Program-made: the position numbers and the translations under genes | Assembly (NCBI RefSeq): GCF_006539865.1 | Contig: NZ_BJNV01000011.1 | Coordinates: forward strand, 43,293 to 107,292 | From: Zoogloea ramigera | Lineage (GTDB): Bacteria > Pseudomonadota > Gammaproteobacteria > Burkholderiales > Rhodocyclaceae | DNA length: 64,000 nucleotides | Reading direction: 5' to 3' | Notes under the pieces: model-generated | What the model was told of the DNA's origin: nothing | Databases searched by the model: none | Seen by the model: the letters and a program-made list of their open reading frames with translations, nothing else | Shown here: one piece after another, positions 46,728 through 55,284 of the stretch | Layout of the letters: the number at the start of each line of letters is the position of its first letter | Numbering within the stretch: position 1 is the first letter of the stretch

Positions 46728-46759
46728 AAACCCCCGCGGGCGCAAGCCCTCGGGGGTTT
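46728..46759 (+). terminator. Terminator of aceA
   Basis: Arms AAACCCCCG / CGGGGGTTT followed by TGTTTG; 43 bases after the stop. Confidence 0.85.
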
Positions 46760-46829
46760 TGTTTGATGCAGCGCAAGACGAGCACGGGGTGCAGGCTAGA
46801 ATGCTGGTTTCGTCGCATCAGCCTCGCCC

Positions 46830-47693
46830 ATGCAATCCCTCTGGATGATCGTCGCCAGCCTTCTTTTCGCCTGCATGGGCGTCTGCGTCAAGCTGGGCTC
46901 GGCCCACTTCTCCACCGGCGAGCTGGTCTTTTACCGGGGCTTCGTCGGCTTGCTGCTGATGGCCTTGCTGGCCCGCTGGCAGGGCATCGCCTATCGCACG
47001 CCCCACTGGCGCCGACAGCTGTCCCGCGGCCTCTCGGGCACCGGGTCGCTGATGTGTTATTTCTTCGCCCTCGGCGCGCTGCCGCTCGCCACCGCGGTCA
47101 CCCTCAACTACACCTCGCCGCTGTTCGTCGCGCTGCTGCTGGCGCTGTGGTTCCGCGAGCCGGTCGGGCGCAGCCTGTTTGGCGCGGTGGCGCTGGGTTT
47201 CATCGGCGTCGTGGTGCTGCTGCAACCCACGCTGCAGCCGGAACAATGGCTGGGAGCCGTCGCCGGGCTGGGCTCGGGCATCGTCGCCAGCCTGGCCTAC
47301 ATCAACGTCCGCGAACTCGGCCGCCTCGGCGAACCCGAAGCACGCACCGTGCTCTGGTTCTCCCTTGTCACCAGCCTGCTCGGGCTGCCCTGGGCGCTGG
47401 CGTCCGGCGCACTTCACGGCCTGAGCTTCGAGGGCGCGGCGATCCTCCTCGGCGTAGGCATCTTCGGCGGCTGCGCCCAGCTTGCCATGACCCGCGCCTA
47501 TCGCTACGGCAAGACGGTGGTGGCGGCCAACCTGTCCTACAGCACGGTGATCTTCTCCAGCCTGTTCGGCGTGACCCTGTGGGGCGAAACCCTGCCCTCG
47601 ACCTCCCTGATCGCCATCGCGATCATCATCGCCAGCGGCGTGATGGTCTCCGTCGCATCGCGGAAACCCGCGCCGGCCATGGACTCCGACTGA
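46830..47693 (+). CDS. EamA/DMT family transporter
   Basis: 287 aa with about ten membrane helices in two EamA repeats (residues about 3-125 and 140-275). Typical features are the FYRGFVGLLLMALLARW segment, PLATAVTLNYTSPLFVALLL and the second-repeat YGKTVVAANLSYSTVIFSSLFG. Drug/metabolite exporters of this type carry metabolites such as amino acids; substrate cannot be predicted. It is followed 62 bases later by the SpoIIAA-like gene. Confidence 0.88.
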   Translation: MQSLWMIVASLLFACMGVCVKLGSAHFSTGELVFYRGFVGLLLMALLARWQGIAYRTPHWRRQLSRGLSGTGSLMCYFFALGALPLATAVTLNYTSPLFVALLLALWFREPVGRSLFGAVALGFIGVVVLLQPTLQPEQWLGAVAGLGSGIVASLAYINVRELGRLGEPEARTVLWFSLVTSLLGLPWALASGALHGLSFEGAAILLGVGIFGGCAQLAMTRAYRYGKTVVAANLSYSTVIFSSLFGVTLWGETLPSTSLIAIAIIIASGVMVSVASRKPAPAMDSD

Positions 47694-47755
47694 CGCCACG
47701 GCCAGCGGGGCTGCTACACTGGCGGCATCCAGTCCGCACAGAAGGGAAAGCGACG

Positions 47756-48109
47756 ATGATCACCACCGATACCCAGGAAAGCCGCATCAACGTCACCGTG
47801 CTCGGCGAGTTCACGCTGGCCGACTTCAAGGAGTTCGAGGAGGTCGTCATGAAACTCGAAAGCACCGTCGACCTGTTCGTCGATCTGCGCGAGATGAACG
47901 GCTTCACCGTCGACATGGCCCTCGAGGAGATCCGCTTCGCCCGGGCCCACCCCAACGACTTCGCCCGCATCGCGGTGCTCACCGAAGACCAGTGGGTCAG
48001 CTGGAGCGCCTGGCTGTCGCAGATCTTCCTGAACGCCGACGTGCGCGTCTTCAACGACGCCGACGACGCCGAAGCCTGGCTGGCGGGCACCGAGTCACCC
48101 GCTGCCTGA
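47756..48109 (+). CDS. SpoIIAA-like (STAS/SEC14-type) protein
   Basis: 117 aa from the ATG after GAAGGGAAAG. The fold is suggested by INVTVLGEFTLADFKEFEE, TVDLFVDLREMNGFTVDMALEEIRFA and FARIAVLTEDQWVSW, then VRVFNDADDAEAWL, which fits the SpoIIAA-like family (single STAS-like domain, often described as CRAL-TRIO-like). Function unknown. Sits between a DMT transporter and a sulfurtransferase, with 13 bases to the latter, so probably co-transcribed. Confidence 0.8.
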   Translation: MITTDTQESRINVTVLGEFTLADFKEFEEVVMKLESTVDLFVDLREMNGFTVDMALEEIRFARAHPNDFARIAVLTEDQWVSWSAWLSQIFLNADVRVFNDADDAEAWLAGTESPAA

Positions 48110-48122
48110 GAAAGCCACCGCC

Positions 48123-48974
48123 GTGCAGAAGCCTTTCACCTGCCTCGTCAGCGTCCAGGAGCTGGCCGAATCCGCCACCTCGTCGTGGCGGATCTTCGAT
48201 TGCCGCTTCCGGCTCGCCGACCCCGCGGCCGGCAAGCGCGCCTACGCCGAGGGCCACCTTCCAGGCGCCATGTTCCTCGATCTCGAGGAAGACCTGTCAG
48301 GCCCGAGATCCGGCCTCAACGGCCGCCATCCCCTGCCCGACCCACAGCACCTGGCCGCCAAGCTCGGCAGCCTCGGCGTGGGGCCCGGCACCCAGGTCGT
48401 CGCCTACGATGACATGGGTGGCATGTTTGCGGCGCGCCTGTGGTGGCTGCTGCGCTGGCTCGGCCACACCCGGGTCGCCGTGCTCGACGGCGGCCTGCAG
48501 GCGTGGGCATCGAGCGGCAAGCCCATCGACACCGCCATTCCCGAGCCCGTCGCCTGCCACTTCGAGGCACAGCTGCAGCGCGACATGAAGGTGAACGCCG
48601 ATTACGTCCTGAGCCACCTCGACGACCCTGAGGTGCTGATCATCGACGCCCGCGCGCCCGACCGCTTCCGCGGCGAGAACGAAACACTCGACCCGGTAGG
48701 CGGGCACATCCCCGGCGCCATCAACCGCTTCTTCCAGGACAACCTGGACGCCAGCGGCTGCTTCAAGCAGGCCGCCCTGCTGCAGGAAGAGTTCGGCAAG
48801 CTCATCAAGGGCGGAGACGCCCACAAGGTCGTGGCCCAGTGCGGCTCCGGCGTCACCGCCTGCCACAACCTGCTGGCCATGGAAGCCGCCGGCCTCGACG
48901 GCGCCCGGCTTTACGCGGGCTCGTGGAGCGAATGGTGCGCCGACCCGGCGCGGCCCATCGCCACCGGGCCCTGA
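48123..48974 (+). CDS. Sulfurtransferase, 3-mercaptopyruvate type
   Basis: 283 aa beginning at a GTG. Two rhodanese domains: the N-terminal inactive one (FDCRFRLADPAAGKRAYAEGHLPGAMFLDLEEDLSG) and the C-terminal catalytic one with active-site loop QCGSGVTACHN, where CGSGVTA is the mercaptopyruvate sulfurtransferase form. HIPGAINRFFQDN precedes it. It transfers sulfane sulfur to thiols or cyanide. An ATG-only start would cut into the first domain, so GTG is preferred. Confidence 0.92.
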   Translation: MQKPFTCLVSVQELAESATSSWRIFDCRFRLADPAAGKRAYAEGHLPGAMFLDLEEDLSGPRSGLNGRHPLPDPQHLAAKLGSLGVGPGTQVVAYDDMGGMFAARLWWLLRWLGHTRVAVLDGGLQAWASSGKPIDTAIPEPVACHFEAQLQRDMKVNADYVLSHLDDPEVLIIDARAPDRFRGENETLDPVGGHIPGAINRFFQDNLDASGCFKQAALLQEEFGKLIKGGDAHKVVAQCGSGVTACHNLLAMEAAGLDGARLYAGSWSEWCADPARPIATGP

Positions 48975-48979
48975 AAACA

Positions 48980-49005
48980 CTCACGGCCCCAAGCGGGGCC
49001 GTGAG
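48980..49005. terminator. Hairpin between sulfurtransferase and yidB
   Basis: Perfect 11-base arms CTCACGGCCCC / GGGGCCGTGAG around a four-base loop between convergent genes. No good T-run, but the stem is very stable. Confidence 0.65.
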
Positions 49006-49023
49006 CGGGTAAAACCTGGCGGG

Positions 49024-49497
49024 TCACCCGCGCCCGAGCATCGCCGCAAGCCCAGCCAGCGCATCGCCCAGATCAGCACCGCCCGCAGCCGGCAGCTGGC
49101 CGCCGGGGGTCAGGCCGTCGATGACCTGAGGCAGCAGATTCGCCAGATGGCCGGCCACCTGCTCGCTCGGCATGCCGAGCTGCGCCGCCATGTCGCCCAG
49201 CGCCGAATTGCCAAACACCTGGCTGATCTGCTCGGCGCTGACCGGCAGATTCTGCCCCGCGCTCACCCACGAGTTCGCCTGCTCAGCCAGGCCCGCCTGA
49301 CCAAAGCGCGCCACCAGCCCGCCGATAAGCCCGCCGAGATCAAGCTGACCCCCTTGACCCCCCAGACCGCCCTGGCCCTGGAGCAGGCTCATCGCCAGTT
49401 GCAGCAGCACTGCCTGGCCACCACCACCCTGCTGCTGGCTATCGCCACCAGCCAACGAACCCAGCACCTGCCCCGCCAGTTGATCGAGCAAACCCAT
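49024..49497 (-). CDS. YidB family (DUF937) protein
   Basis: 157 aa from the ATG after GGAGGAAG. It begins MGLLDQLAGQVLGSLAGG, has a Gln/Gly-rich stretch and the DUF937 core SWVSAGQNLPVSAEQISQVFGNSALGDMAAQLG, then HLANLLPQVIDGLTPGGQLP. Residues SWVS and the helix bundle match E. coli YidB, whose function is unknown. Monocistronic, divergent from rpiA. Confidence 0.88.
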   Translation of the reverse strand: MGLLDQLAGQVLGSLAGGDSQQQGGGGQAVLLQLAMSLLQGQGGLGGQGGQLDLGGLIGGLVARFGQAGLAEQANSWVSAGQNLPVSAEQISQVFGNSALGDMAAQLGMPSEQVAGHLANLLPQVIDGLTPGGQLPAAGGADLGDALAGLAAMLGRG

Positions 49498-49668
49498 GAT
49501 CTTCCTCCAATGAATACCGTAAAAGTACGCTGCCCCACCGGGATGTCCCTGCGGCGGCAAACCTTTTTCACTTTACCTGCCGATACGCCGTTGTGGCGAA
49601 GTTTTGCAGAATCTGACCACATCCCTTTGCCCGGTTAGAATCATGCTTTTGGCTGCAGGCACATCACC

Positions 49669-50331
49669 ATGACCCAGGACGAACTCAAACAACAGGCGGC
49701 GTTGCGGGCCCTCGATTACGTGATCGACGGCAGCATCGTCGGCGTCGGCACCGGCTCGACGGCCAATTTCTTCATCGACGGGCTGGCAGGTATGAAAGAC
49801 CGCATCGTCGGCGCAGTGGCCTCCTCCGAAGTCTCGGCGCGCCGCCTTGCCAGCCACGGCATCCGTCTGTTCGACATGAACGACGTGGACGACATCCCGG
49901 TGTATGTGGATGGCGCCGACGAGATCAACGGTGGCCTCGCCATGATCAAGGGCGGCGGCGGTGCCCAGACCCGCGAGAAGATCGTCGCCGCGGTGGCCCG
50001 CAAGTTTGTCTGCATCTGCGACGCCAGCAAGCGGGTGGAGCGCCTCGGCCGCTTTCCGCTGCCCGTCGAGGTGATCCCGATGGCCCGCGCCCAGGTCGCC
50101 CGCGAACTGGCCCGCCTGGGCGGCCGGCCGGTGCTGCGCGAGGGCTTCATCACCGACAACGGCAACCTCATCCTCGACGTGCATGGCCTCTCCATCACCG
50201 ACCCGGCCGCGCTCGAAGCCACCATTGACGGCATCGTCGGCGTGGTGACCAACGGCCTGTTCGCCAAGCGCGGTGCCGACGTGCTGCTGCTCGCCACCCC
50301 CGGGGGCGTGCAGACATTCGAACGTACTTGA
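49669..50331 (+). CDS. rpiA: Ribose-5-phosphate isomerase A
   Basis: 220 aa. Interconverts ribose-5-phosphate and ribulose-5-phosphate. Family motifs: [35 protein letters not shown] with the catalytic Asp-Glu region, LPVEVIPMA and [15 protein letters not shown]. Full length. Followed by phoU after 65 bases. Confidence 0.97.
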   Translation: MTQDELKQQAALRALDYVIDGSIVGVGTGSTANFFIDGLAGMKDRIVGAVASSEVSARRLASHGIRLFDMNDVDDIPVYVDGADEINGGLAMIKGGGGAQTREKIVAAVARKFVCICDASKRVERLGRFPLPVEVIPMARAQVARELARLGGRPVLREGFITDNGNLILDVHGLSITDPAALEATIDGIVGVVTNGLFAKRGADVLLLATPGGVQTFERT

Positions 50332-50396
50332 AACAAAAACGTCATCTAGCCCTGTTAACCTGCAACGCTTGTCAGCCTTGAGGCACCGCTTTCACC

Positions 50397-51095
50397 ATGA
50401 ACGAGCACACTTCCAAGAAATTTGACGCCGAACTCGAAGGCATCCGCACGCGGGTGCTGCAGATGGGCGGCATGGTCGAACTGCAGATCGTGAAGGCCAT
50501 GGAAGGCCTCACGGGCGGCGATCTTCTGCTGATCGATCAGGTCATCGAAAACGACAACCGGGTCAACCTCCTCGAGATCGAGCTCGACGAGGCCTGCAAC
50601 CAGGTGATCGCCAAACGCCAGCCCACCGCGGTCGACCTGCGCATGGTGAGCACCGTTCAGAAGACCATCACCGACCTCGAACGGATCGGTGACGAGGCCA
50701 AGAAGATCGCCAAGACCGCCAAGCAGCTCCACACGGCCACTTCCAACTTCGCGCCGCAGATCCGCCTCAGCCACATCGCCGATGCCGTCGTCGACATGCT
50801 GCGCACGGCTCTCGATGCCTATGCCCGCCTCGACACCATCTCGGCGGCCCAGGTGGTCCGGCACGACAAGGAGGTGGATGCCGAGTTCAAGGGCATCATG
50901 CGCCAGCTGATCACCTACATGATCGAAGACCCGCGCACCATCTCCCAGGCCATCGAGCTGATGTTCGTCGCCAAGTCGGTGGAGCGTATCGGCGACCACG
51001 CCAAGAACATCGCCGAGTACGTGGTTTACATGGTCAAGGGCCGCGACGTGCGCCATACCAGCCTCGAAGAGATCGAACGCGAAGCCACCCGCTGA
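50397..51095 (+). CDS. phoU: Phosphate uptake regulator PhoU
   Basis: 232 aa made of two three-helix PhoU repeats with metal-binding E/DxxxD motifs: VIENDNRVNLLEIELDEACNQVIAKRQP and RHDKEVDAEFKGIMRQLITYM. It links PstSCAB transport to PhoR signalling. No pst or phoBR genes are in the window, so this copy is separate from them here. Strong terminator follows. Confidence 0.96.
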   Translation: MNEHTSKKFDAELEGIRTRVLQMGGMVELQIVKAMEGLTGGDLLLIDQVIENDNRVNLLEIELDEACNQVIAKRQPTAVDLRMVSTVQKTITDLERIGDEAKKIAKTAKQLHTATSNFAPQIRLSHIADAVVDMLRTALDAYARLDTISAAQVVRHDKEVDAEFKGIMRQLITYMIEDPRTISQAIELMFVAKSVERIGDHAKNIAEYVVYMVKGRDVRHTSLEEIEREATR

Positions 51096-51116
51096 GCAGC
51101 GCGGCTTTCGCACACG

Positions 51117-51143
51117 GGGGACGGCACGCCGTCCCCTTTTTTT
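51117..51143 (+). terminator. Terminator of phoU
   Basis: Arms GGGGACGGC / GCCGTCCCC with two-base loop then seven T, 22 bases after the stop. Confidence 0.93.
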
Positions 51144-51255
51144 GGGCCTGGCTACAGGGCAAGCCCTGGACACCGGGCCGGCCGATGGCGCCAGCCGGCA
51201 GCGGGGCTGCTAGAATTGTCGGCTTACTCCGTTTCAGCCGGACGCCATCACCGCC

Positions 51256-52020
51256 ATGTCGCTCAAGTTTGAACTCCTGCAGGCCGACGATTATTCCCGC
51301 TACCTGCTGCGGGGCCGGACGGACATCCTCTTCAACCTGCGCGGCATGATCCAGAAGCGGGCGATGCTGTCGGCCTTCATCGACGCCAGCGCCGACTCCT
51401 TCCTCACCGCCATCGTCGCCCTGTCCCCCGACGAGAACCACCTGGTGCTCGACGCGGCCAGCGACGAAACCGTGAACCGCCGCGTCGAGGCCGCCGAGCA
51501 GCTGATCTGCGTCACCCAGCTCGACCGCATCAAGGTGCAGTTTGCCGCCCGCGGCATCCAGCGCATCCAGCACGAAGGCCACGACGCCTTCCGGGTGCGG
51601 GTGCCCGAGGTCATGCTGCGCCTGCAGCGGCGGGAATATTTCCGGCTCACCGCGCCGAGCTCCCACAGCCTCACCTGCCTGATCCCGATGACCATCGGTG
51701 GCGAGCAGCGCGAGATCTCCGTCGAGGCCAGCGTGCTCGACATCAGCGGCGGCGGCCTGTCGATCACGGTGCCCTCCGAGGGCATGGTGGTCGAACCCGA
51801 CATGGAGTTCGCCAACTGCCGCCTGATGCTCCCGGAGACCGGCGCCATCGTGACCTCCCTGCGCGTCCGCAACCTCTTCCGCGTCACCAACCGCGACGGC
51901 AGCATCACCCTGCGCGCCGGCTGCGAGTTCATCCACCTCTCGAGCAACATGGCCTCGACGATCCAGCGCTACATCCTGAAGGTCGAACGCGAACGCAACG
52001 CCCGCGAACGCATCCGCTGA
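51256..52020 (+). CDS. ycgR: Flagellar brake protein YcgR (c-di-GMP-binding PilZ)
   Basis: 254 aa. N-terminal YcgR domain (about residues 10-115) followed by a PilZ domain. The c-di-GMP motifs RxxxR (RREYFR near residue 128) and DxSxxG (DISGGG) are intact. In enterobacteria YcgR-c-di-GMP binds the flagellar motor and slows swimming. Its neighbours are flagellar genes, supporting that role. TAGAAT at 51211-51216 is a possible -10. Confidence 0.94.
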   Translation: MSLKFELLQADDYSRYLLRGRTDILFNLRGMIQKRAMLSAFIDASADSFLTAIVALSPDENHLVLDAASDETVNRRVEAAEQLICVTQLDRIKVQFAARGIQRIQHEGHDAFRVRVPEVMLRLQRREYFRLTAPSSHSLTCLIPMTIGGEQREISVEASVLDISGGGLSITVPSEGMVVEPDMEFANCRLMLPETGAIVTSLRVRNLFRVTNRDGSITLRAGCEFIHLSSNMASTIQRYILKVERERNARERIR

Positions 52021-52039
52021 AGCATCCTCCAGACAGCAC

Positions 52040-52062
52040 AAAGCCGGCAATCGCCGGCTTTT
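52040..52062 (+). terminator. Terminator of ycgR
   Basis: Arms AAAGCCGGC / GCCGGCTTT with four-base loop, then TGTTTGTT, 20 bases after the stop. Confidence 0.85.
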
Positions 52063-52087
52063 GTTTGTTACAGACCTCATCAGGGAC

Positions 52088-52208
52088 AAAAGGCTTCAGG
52101 AATCGTAGCGAGCGGTCAGAGGTCGCAACGAGGAGCGGAAACGTACAAGCGTACGTTGAGCACCGGAGTTGCGAGATCTGGCCGCGCAGTAGATTCCTGA
52201 AGCCTTTT
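52088..52208. repeat. 121-bp imperfect palindromic element
   Basis: Perfect 17-base terminal inverted repeats (52088-52104 and 52192-52208, AAAAGGCTTCAGGAATC and its complement). Inside, a second stem is mostly paired (for example GTCGCAAC near 52123 against GTTGCGAG near 52169), and the centre is AACGTAC-AAGC-GTACGTT (52140-52157). The whole can fold as one long hairpin. It carries no open frame and lies between the stops of convergent ycgR and fliE, its right end one base into the fliE stop codon. It looks like a repetitive extragenic or miniature mobile element; no second copy is in the window. Confidence 0.8.
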
Positions 52209-52528
52209 CAGACGGACATGTTCATCATGTCTTGATACGCCGTCACCAGCTTGTTGCGCACCTGTACCATCTGCTGGAACGAGAGGCTCGCCTTTTGCAG
52301 GTTCACCATCACATCCTGCAGATTCACATTCGGGTCGCCCGCCGAGAAGCCCTTGGCCATCTCCTGGGCCTGCATCTGGGCAGAACTCACCTGGTCGATC
52401 GCCGACTTGAGCACTTCACCGAAATCGGTGCCGCCTGCAGCACTCGCAGCCTGGGTGGGCTTGCCCGCGGCCACCTGTGAGGTGGCCCGCAACTCCGACA
52501 ACATCTGATCGATTCCGCGGGTATCCAT
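52208..52528 (-). CDS. fliE: Flagellar hook-basal body protein FliE
   Basis: 106 aa, the usual length. C-terminal conserved helix DVMVNLQKASLSFQQMVQVRNKLVTAYQDMMNM is diagnostic. FliE joins the MS-ring to the rod and is exported by the flagellar type III system. It is on the minus strand after flrBC, with its own sigma-54 promoter upstream, and is separated from fliF by flrC and flrB, which is a reversal of the usual fliEF order. Confidence 0.96.
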   Translation of the reverse strand: MDTRGIDQMLSELRATSQVAAGKPTQAASAAGGTDFGEVLKSAIDQVSSAQMQAQEMAKGFSAGDPNVNLQDVMVNLQKASLSFQQMVQVRNKLVTAYQDMMNMSV

Positions 52529-52559
52529 GATCCGGCTCCTTTTTCTCCACTATAGCAGA

Positions 52560-52574
52560 GCAAGCCACGTGCCA
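52560..52574 (-). promoter_or_regulatory. Sigma-54 promoter of fliE
   Basis: On the minus strand TGGCACGTGGCTTGC, a perfect match to TGGCAC-N5-TTGC, 32 bases before the fliE ATG. The same 15 bases occur before fliK. Confidence 0.92.
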
Positions 52575-52591
52575 AGCGGCACAAGGATGCG

Positions 52592-53989
52592 TCAACCCGA
52601 GAACAGCCCCTCTTCCCGGTACTGCTGGAGCTTGTAGCGCAGGGTGCGTTCGGAGATGCCGAGCTGCGCCACCGCGCGTTTGCGCGACCCGCCGACCTCG
52701 CGCAGCACTTTCAGGATGTGCTCCCGCTCGAGATCCTTCATGTTGGCAGGGCGCTCGGCCGCCGCCAACGAGGGGGTTTCGTCGGCAGAATTTGCCGTCT
52801 CCGCGGCAAAAACCGCCGGCACCAGCGGCGCAGGCAAGGGCGAGCGAAGCGGTTCGCCGTTCCAGTGGGGCAGGCACAGGCGGATCGTCTCGGGCGAAAC
52901 GGCCTGCCCGCTGCTGAGGATCAAGGCTCGCTGCACGGTATTCTCGAGCTCACGCACATTGCCCGGCCAGTGGTAGGTGACGAGCACCGCCTCGGCCTCG
53001 GGGGAGAGCTGCGCGCTGCGCCGCAGGCGCACCCCGTGGAGCAGCGCGAAGTGCCGCGCCAGCGGCACGATGTCGCCCGGCCGCTCGCGGAGCGAGGGGA
53101 TCGCCAGCGGGAACACGTTGAGGCGGTAATACAGATCTTCCCGAAAGCGCCCGGCTGCCACCTCCTTGGCCATGTCGCGGTTGGTGGTGGCCAGCACGCG
53201 GATGTCCAGCGGGATCGCCTTCTTGGCGCCCACCCGCTCCACCTCGCGCTCCTGCAGCACGCGCAGCAGTTTGGCCTGCAGGCCGAGGGGCATCTCGGAG
53301 ATCTCGTCGAGGAGCAGCGTGCCGCCCTCGGCCTGCTCGAACTTGCCGGCCTGGGCCGAGCTGGCGCCGGTGAAGGCGCCTTTCTCGTGGCCGAAAAGGG
53401 TGGCCTCGAGGAGGGTGTCGGGGATCGCCGCACAGTTGATGGCCACGAAGGGGCCGCGCTTGCGGGGCGAGTGTTCGTGCAGATAACGGGCAAAGACCTC
53501 CTTGCCGGTGCCCGATTCACCGGTGAGCAGCACGGTGGCGTCGGTCTCGGCGACCTTGTCGGCCAGGGCCAGCAGCTTGCGGGTGTGCGGGTCGGCCGCG
53601 ATCATGCCCTCGTCCTGGCGGGTGACTGCGTAGCGCCGCACGTGTTCGAGCAGCACCTTGGGCTCGAAGGGCTTCATCAGGAAGTCGCAGGCGCCGCCGC
53701 GCATGGCATCGACGGCCTTCTCGACGTCGCCGAAGGCGGTCATCAACAGCACCGGCAGCTGGGGCAGGCGCTGGCGCAGTTCGGCCAGCAGCTGCAGGCC
53801 GTCCATGGGCTGCATCTTCAGGTCGGAGAGGACCAGGTTGAAGGCCTCCTTTTCCACTTCGGCCAGGGCTGCCGGGCCATCCCCCACCCCGGTGACGGCG
53901 TGGCCGGCCACTTCGAGGGTCAGGCACACGGCGTCACGCAAGGGGGCGTCGTCTTCGACAACCAGGATCTTGAGGGCTTCTTCGGGCAT
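52592..53989 (-). CDS. flrC: Sigma-54-dependent flagellar response regulator FlrC/FleR
   Basis: 465 aa. Receiver domain (residues 1-120; phospho-Asp in LVLSDLKM, Lys in LMKPFEP), AAA+ domain with Walker A GESGTGKE, sigma-54 contact loop GAFTGA and Walker B GGTLLLDEISEM, and a C-terminal Fis-type helix-turn-helix (LREVGGSRKRAVAQLGISERTLRYKL). It should activate sigma-54 promoters such as the two found here. It is immediately after flrB in the same direction. Confidence 0.95.
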   Translation of the reverse strand: MPEEALKILVVEDDAPLRDAVCLTLEVAGHAVTGVGDGPAALAEVEKEAFNLVLSDLKMQPMDGLQLLAELRQRLPQLPVLLMTAFGDVEKAVDAMRGGACDFLMKPFEPKVLLEHVRRYAVTRQDEGMIAADPHTRKLLALADKVAETDATVLLTGESGTGKEVFARYLHEHSPRKRGPFVAINCAAIPDTLLEATLFGHEKGAFTGASSAQAGKFEQAEGGTLLLDEISEMPLGLQAKLLRVLQEREVERVGAKKAIPLDIRVLATTNRDMAKEVAAGRFREDLYYRLNVFPLAIPSLRERPGDIVPLARHFALLHGVRLRRSAQLSPEAEAVLVTYHWPGNVRELENTVQRALILSSGQAVSPETIRLCLPHWNGEPLRSPLPAPLVPAVFAAETANSADETPSLAAAERPANMKDLEREHILKVLREVGGSRKRAVAQLGISERTLRYKLQQYREEGLFSG

Positions 53990-54022
53990 GGGGTGTCTCT
54001 CTGTTACGGGTGCTGTCGGGCG

Positions 54023-55129
54023 TCAGGCGCCCATGGCGAGGGTCAGCGTGAAGGTGGTGCCGCGGCCGGGCTCCGAGTCGATCCGGATGTCGCCGCCGTG
54101 GGCCCGCGCCACCCCCCGCGCGATCGCCAGGCCCAGGCCAGTGCCGTCGTGGCGGGTGGTGAAGAACGGCTCGAAAAGCCGTGACTGAAGGGCCGGTTCG
54201 ATGCCGCGGCCGTTGTCGGACACCGCAAAGCGCGCCAGCGGGCCGTCGAGGCTGGCGTCGAAATGGATCGTGCCGCCCGCATCCAGGGCCTGCACGGCGT
54301 TTTCCAGCAGATTGGTGAGGGCGCCGGCCACCGCCTTGCGATCACCGACCACCCGGGTGTCGCCGCAATCGCAGTCGGCGCTGAAGGCGATGCCCTTGGC
54401 GCGGCTCAGGGGCTCGACGGTCTGGGCCAGCTCGGCCACCAGCTCGCAGATGCCGAAGGGCTCGCGGCCCAGGGTTTCGCCGCGGGCGAAGAGCAGCATG
54501 TCGCGGATGAGTTTCTCGAGGTGGCGCAGGCGCTCCATTGCGCGGTTGCCGATGCGCTCCCGGTCGGCCGGGCCCATTTCCTGCTGCACGAGGTTGGCGG
54601 TGTAGAGCAGCGCCGCGGCCAGCGGGGTGCGCAGCTGGTGGGCCAGCCCGGCCACCATCTCGCCCATCGCGGCGAGCCGCTCGTTGCGCTCGGCGGCCAG
54701 GCGCATCTGATGGGCCTCGGTGACGTCGCTGAGGAGCACGATGCGGCCCTCGCCGGATTCAAGCGGCGCGTCGACCCGGCTCACCCGCCGCAGGGCCCCC
54801 TGCATCTCGAACTGCCACTCGCCCGGCGTTTCGGTGGCGGCGAGGCGGGCAGCGCAAAAATCGGCCCAGTCGACACCGGCCAGCGCGGCCTCGAACATTG
54901 CCTCCACCGCCCGGTTTGCCTGCACCACGCGGCCGTCCCGGTCGAGCACCACGACACCGGCCGGCAGTGCGCCCATCAGCACGCTGAGACGCTCGGTCAG
55001 CTGGGAGACCTGGGTCTGCAGGCCGGCGTAGGCGCCCGTGAGGGCCTCCGAGGCCTCGCTGAACTGGCGGAAGGCTTCGGCCAGCTGGCGGGCATCGAGA
55101 CGTTCATCGGCGGCGGCAGGGAGAGTCAT
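54023..55129 (-). CDS. flrB: Flagellar sensor histidine kinase FlrB/FleS
   Basis: 368 aa from the ATG reading MTLPAAADERLDARQLAEAF, no membrane helices. PAS domain about residues 50-150 (GVVVLDRDGRVVQANRAVEAMF), H-box GLAHQLRTPLAA with the phosphorylated His, and ATPase boxes NLLENAVQAL (N), SDNGRGIEP (G1), FFTTRHDGTGLGLAI. Cytoplasmic partner of FlrC. The open frame extends upstream, but into the fliF leader. Divergent from fliF. Confidence 0.93.
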   Translation of the reverse strand: MTLPAAADERLDARQLAEAFRQFSEASEALTGAYAGLQTQVSQLTERLSVLMGALPAGVVVLDRDGRVVQANRAVEAMFEAALAGVDWADFCAARLAATETPGEWQFEMQGALRRVSRVDAPLESGEGRIVLLSDVTEAHQMRLAAERNERLAAMGEMVAGLAHQLRTPLAAALLYTANLVQQEMGPADRERIGNRAMERLRHLEKLIRDMLLFARGETLGREPFGICELVAELAQTVEPLSRAKGIAFSADCDCGDTRVVGDRKAVAGALTNLLENAVQALDAGGTIHFDASLDGPLARFAVSDNGRGIEPALQSRLFEPFFTTRHDGTGLGLAIARGVARAHGGDIRIDSEPGRGTTFTLTLAMGA

Positions 55130-55284
55130 GAATGGGCGAGGATGAATTTCACCGTTTCGCAGCTTAGGCCTGCCCGGCAAGGGGCAAGGCGGCAAATAGG
55201 CGGCAAAAACCGCCGCTAATCCTGCCGCCGGAAACCCTCCGCCGCGGCCAGAATGCGTGCATCCGAAAAAGGGGGAATGTTTCC

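Noticed and set aside
52088..52208. CRISPR or attachment site
   Set aside because: Only one copy, inverted rather than direct repeats, no spacers, no integrase nearby.
55130..55284. Sigma-54 promoter before fliF
   Set aside because: Only core GG/GC doublets could be matched (near 55188-55203); the repeated GGCGGCAAA makes chance matches likely, so not called.
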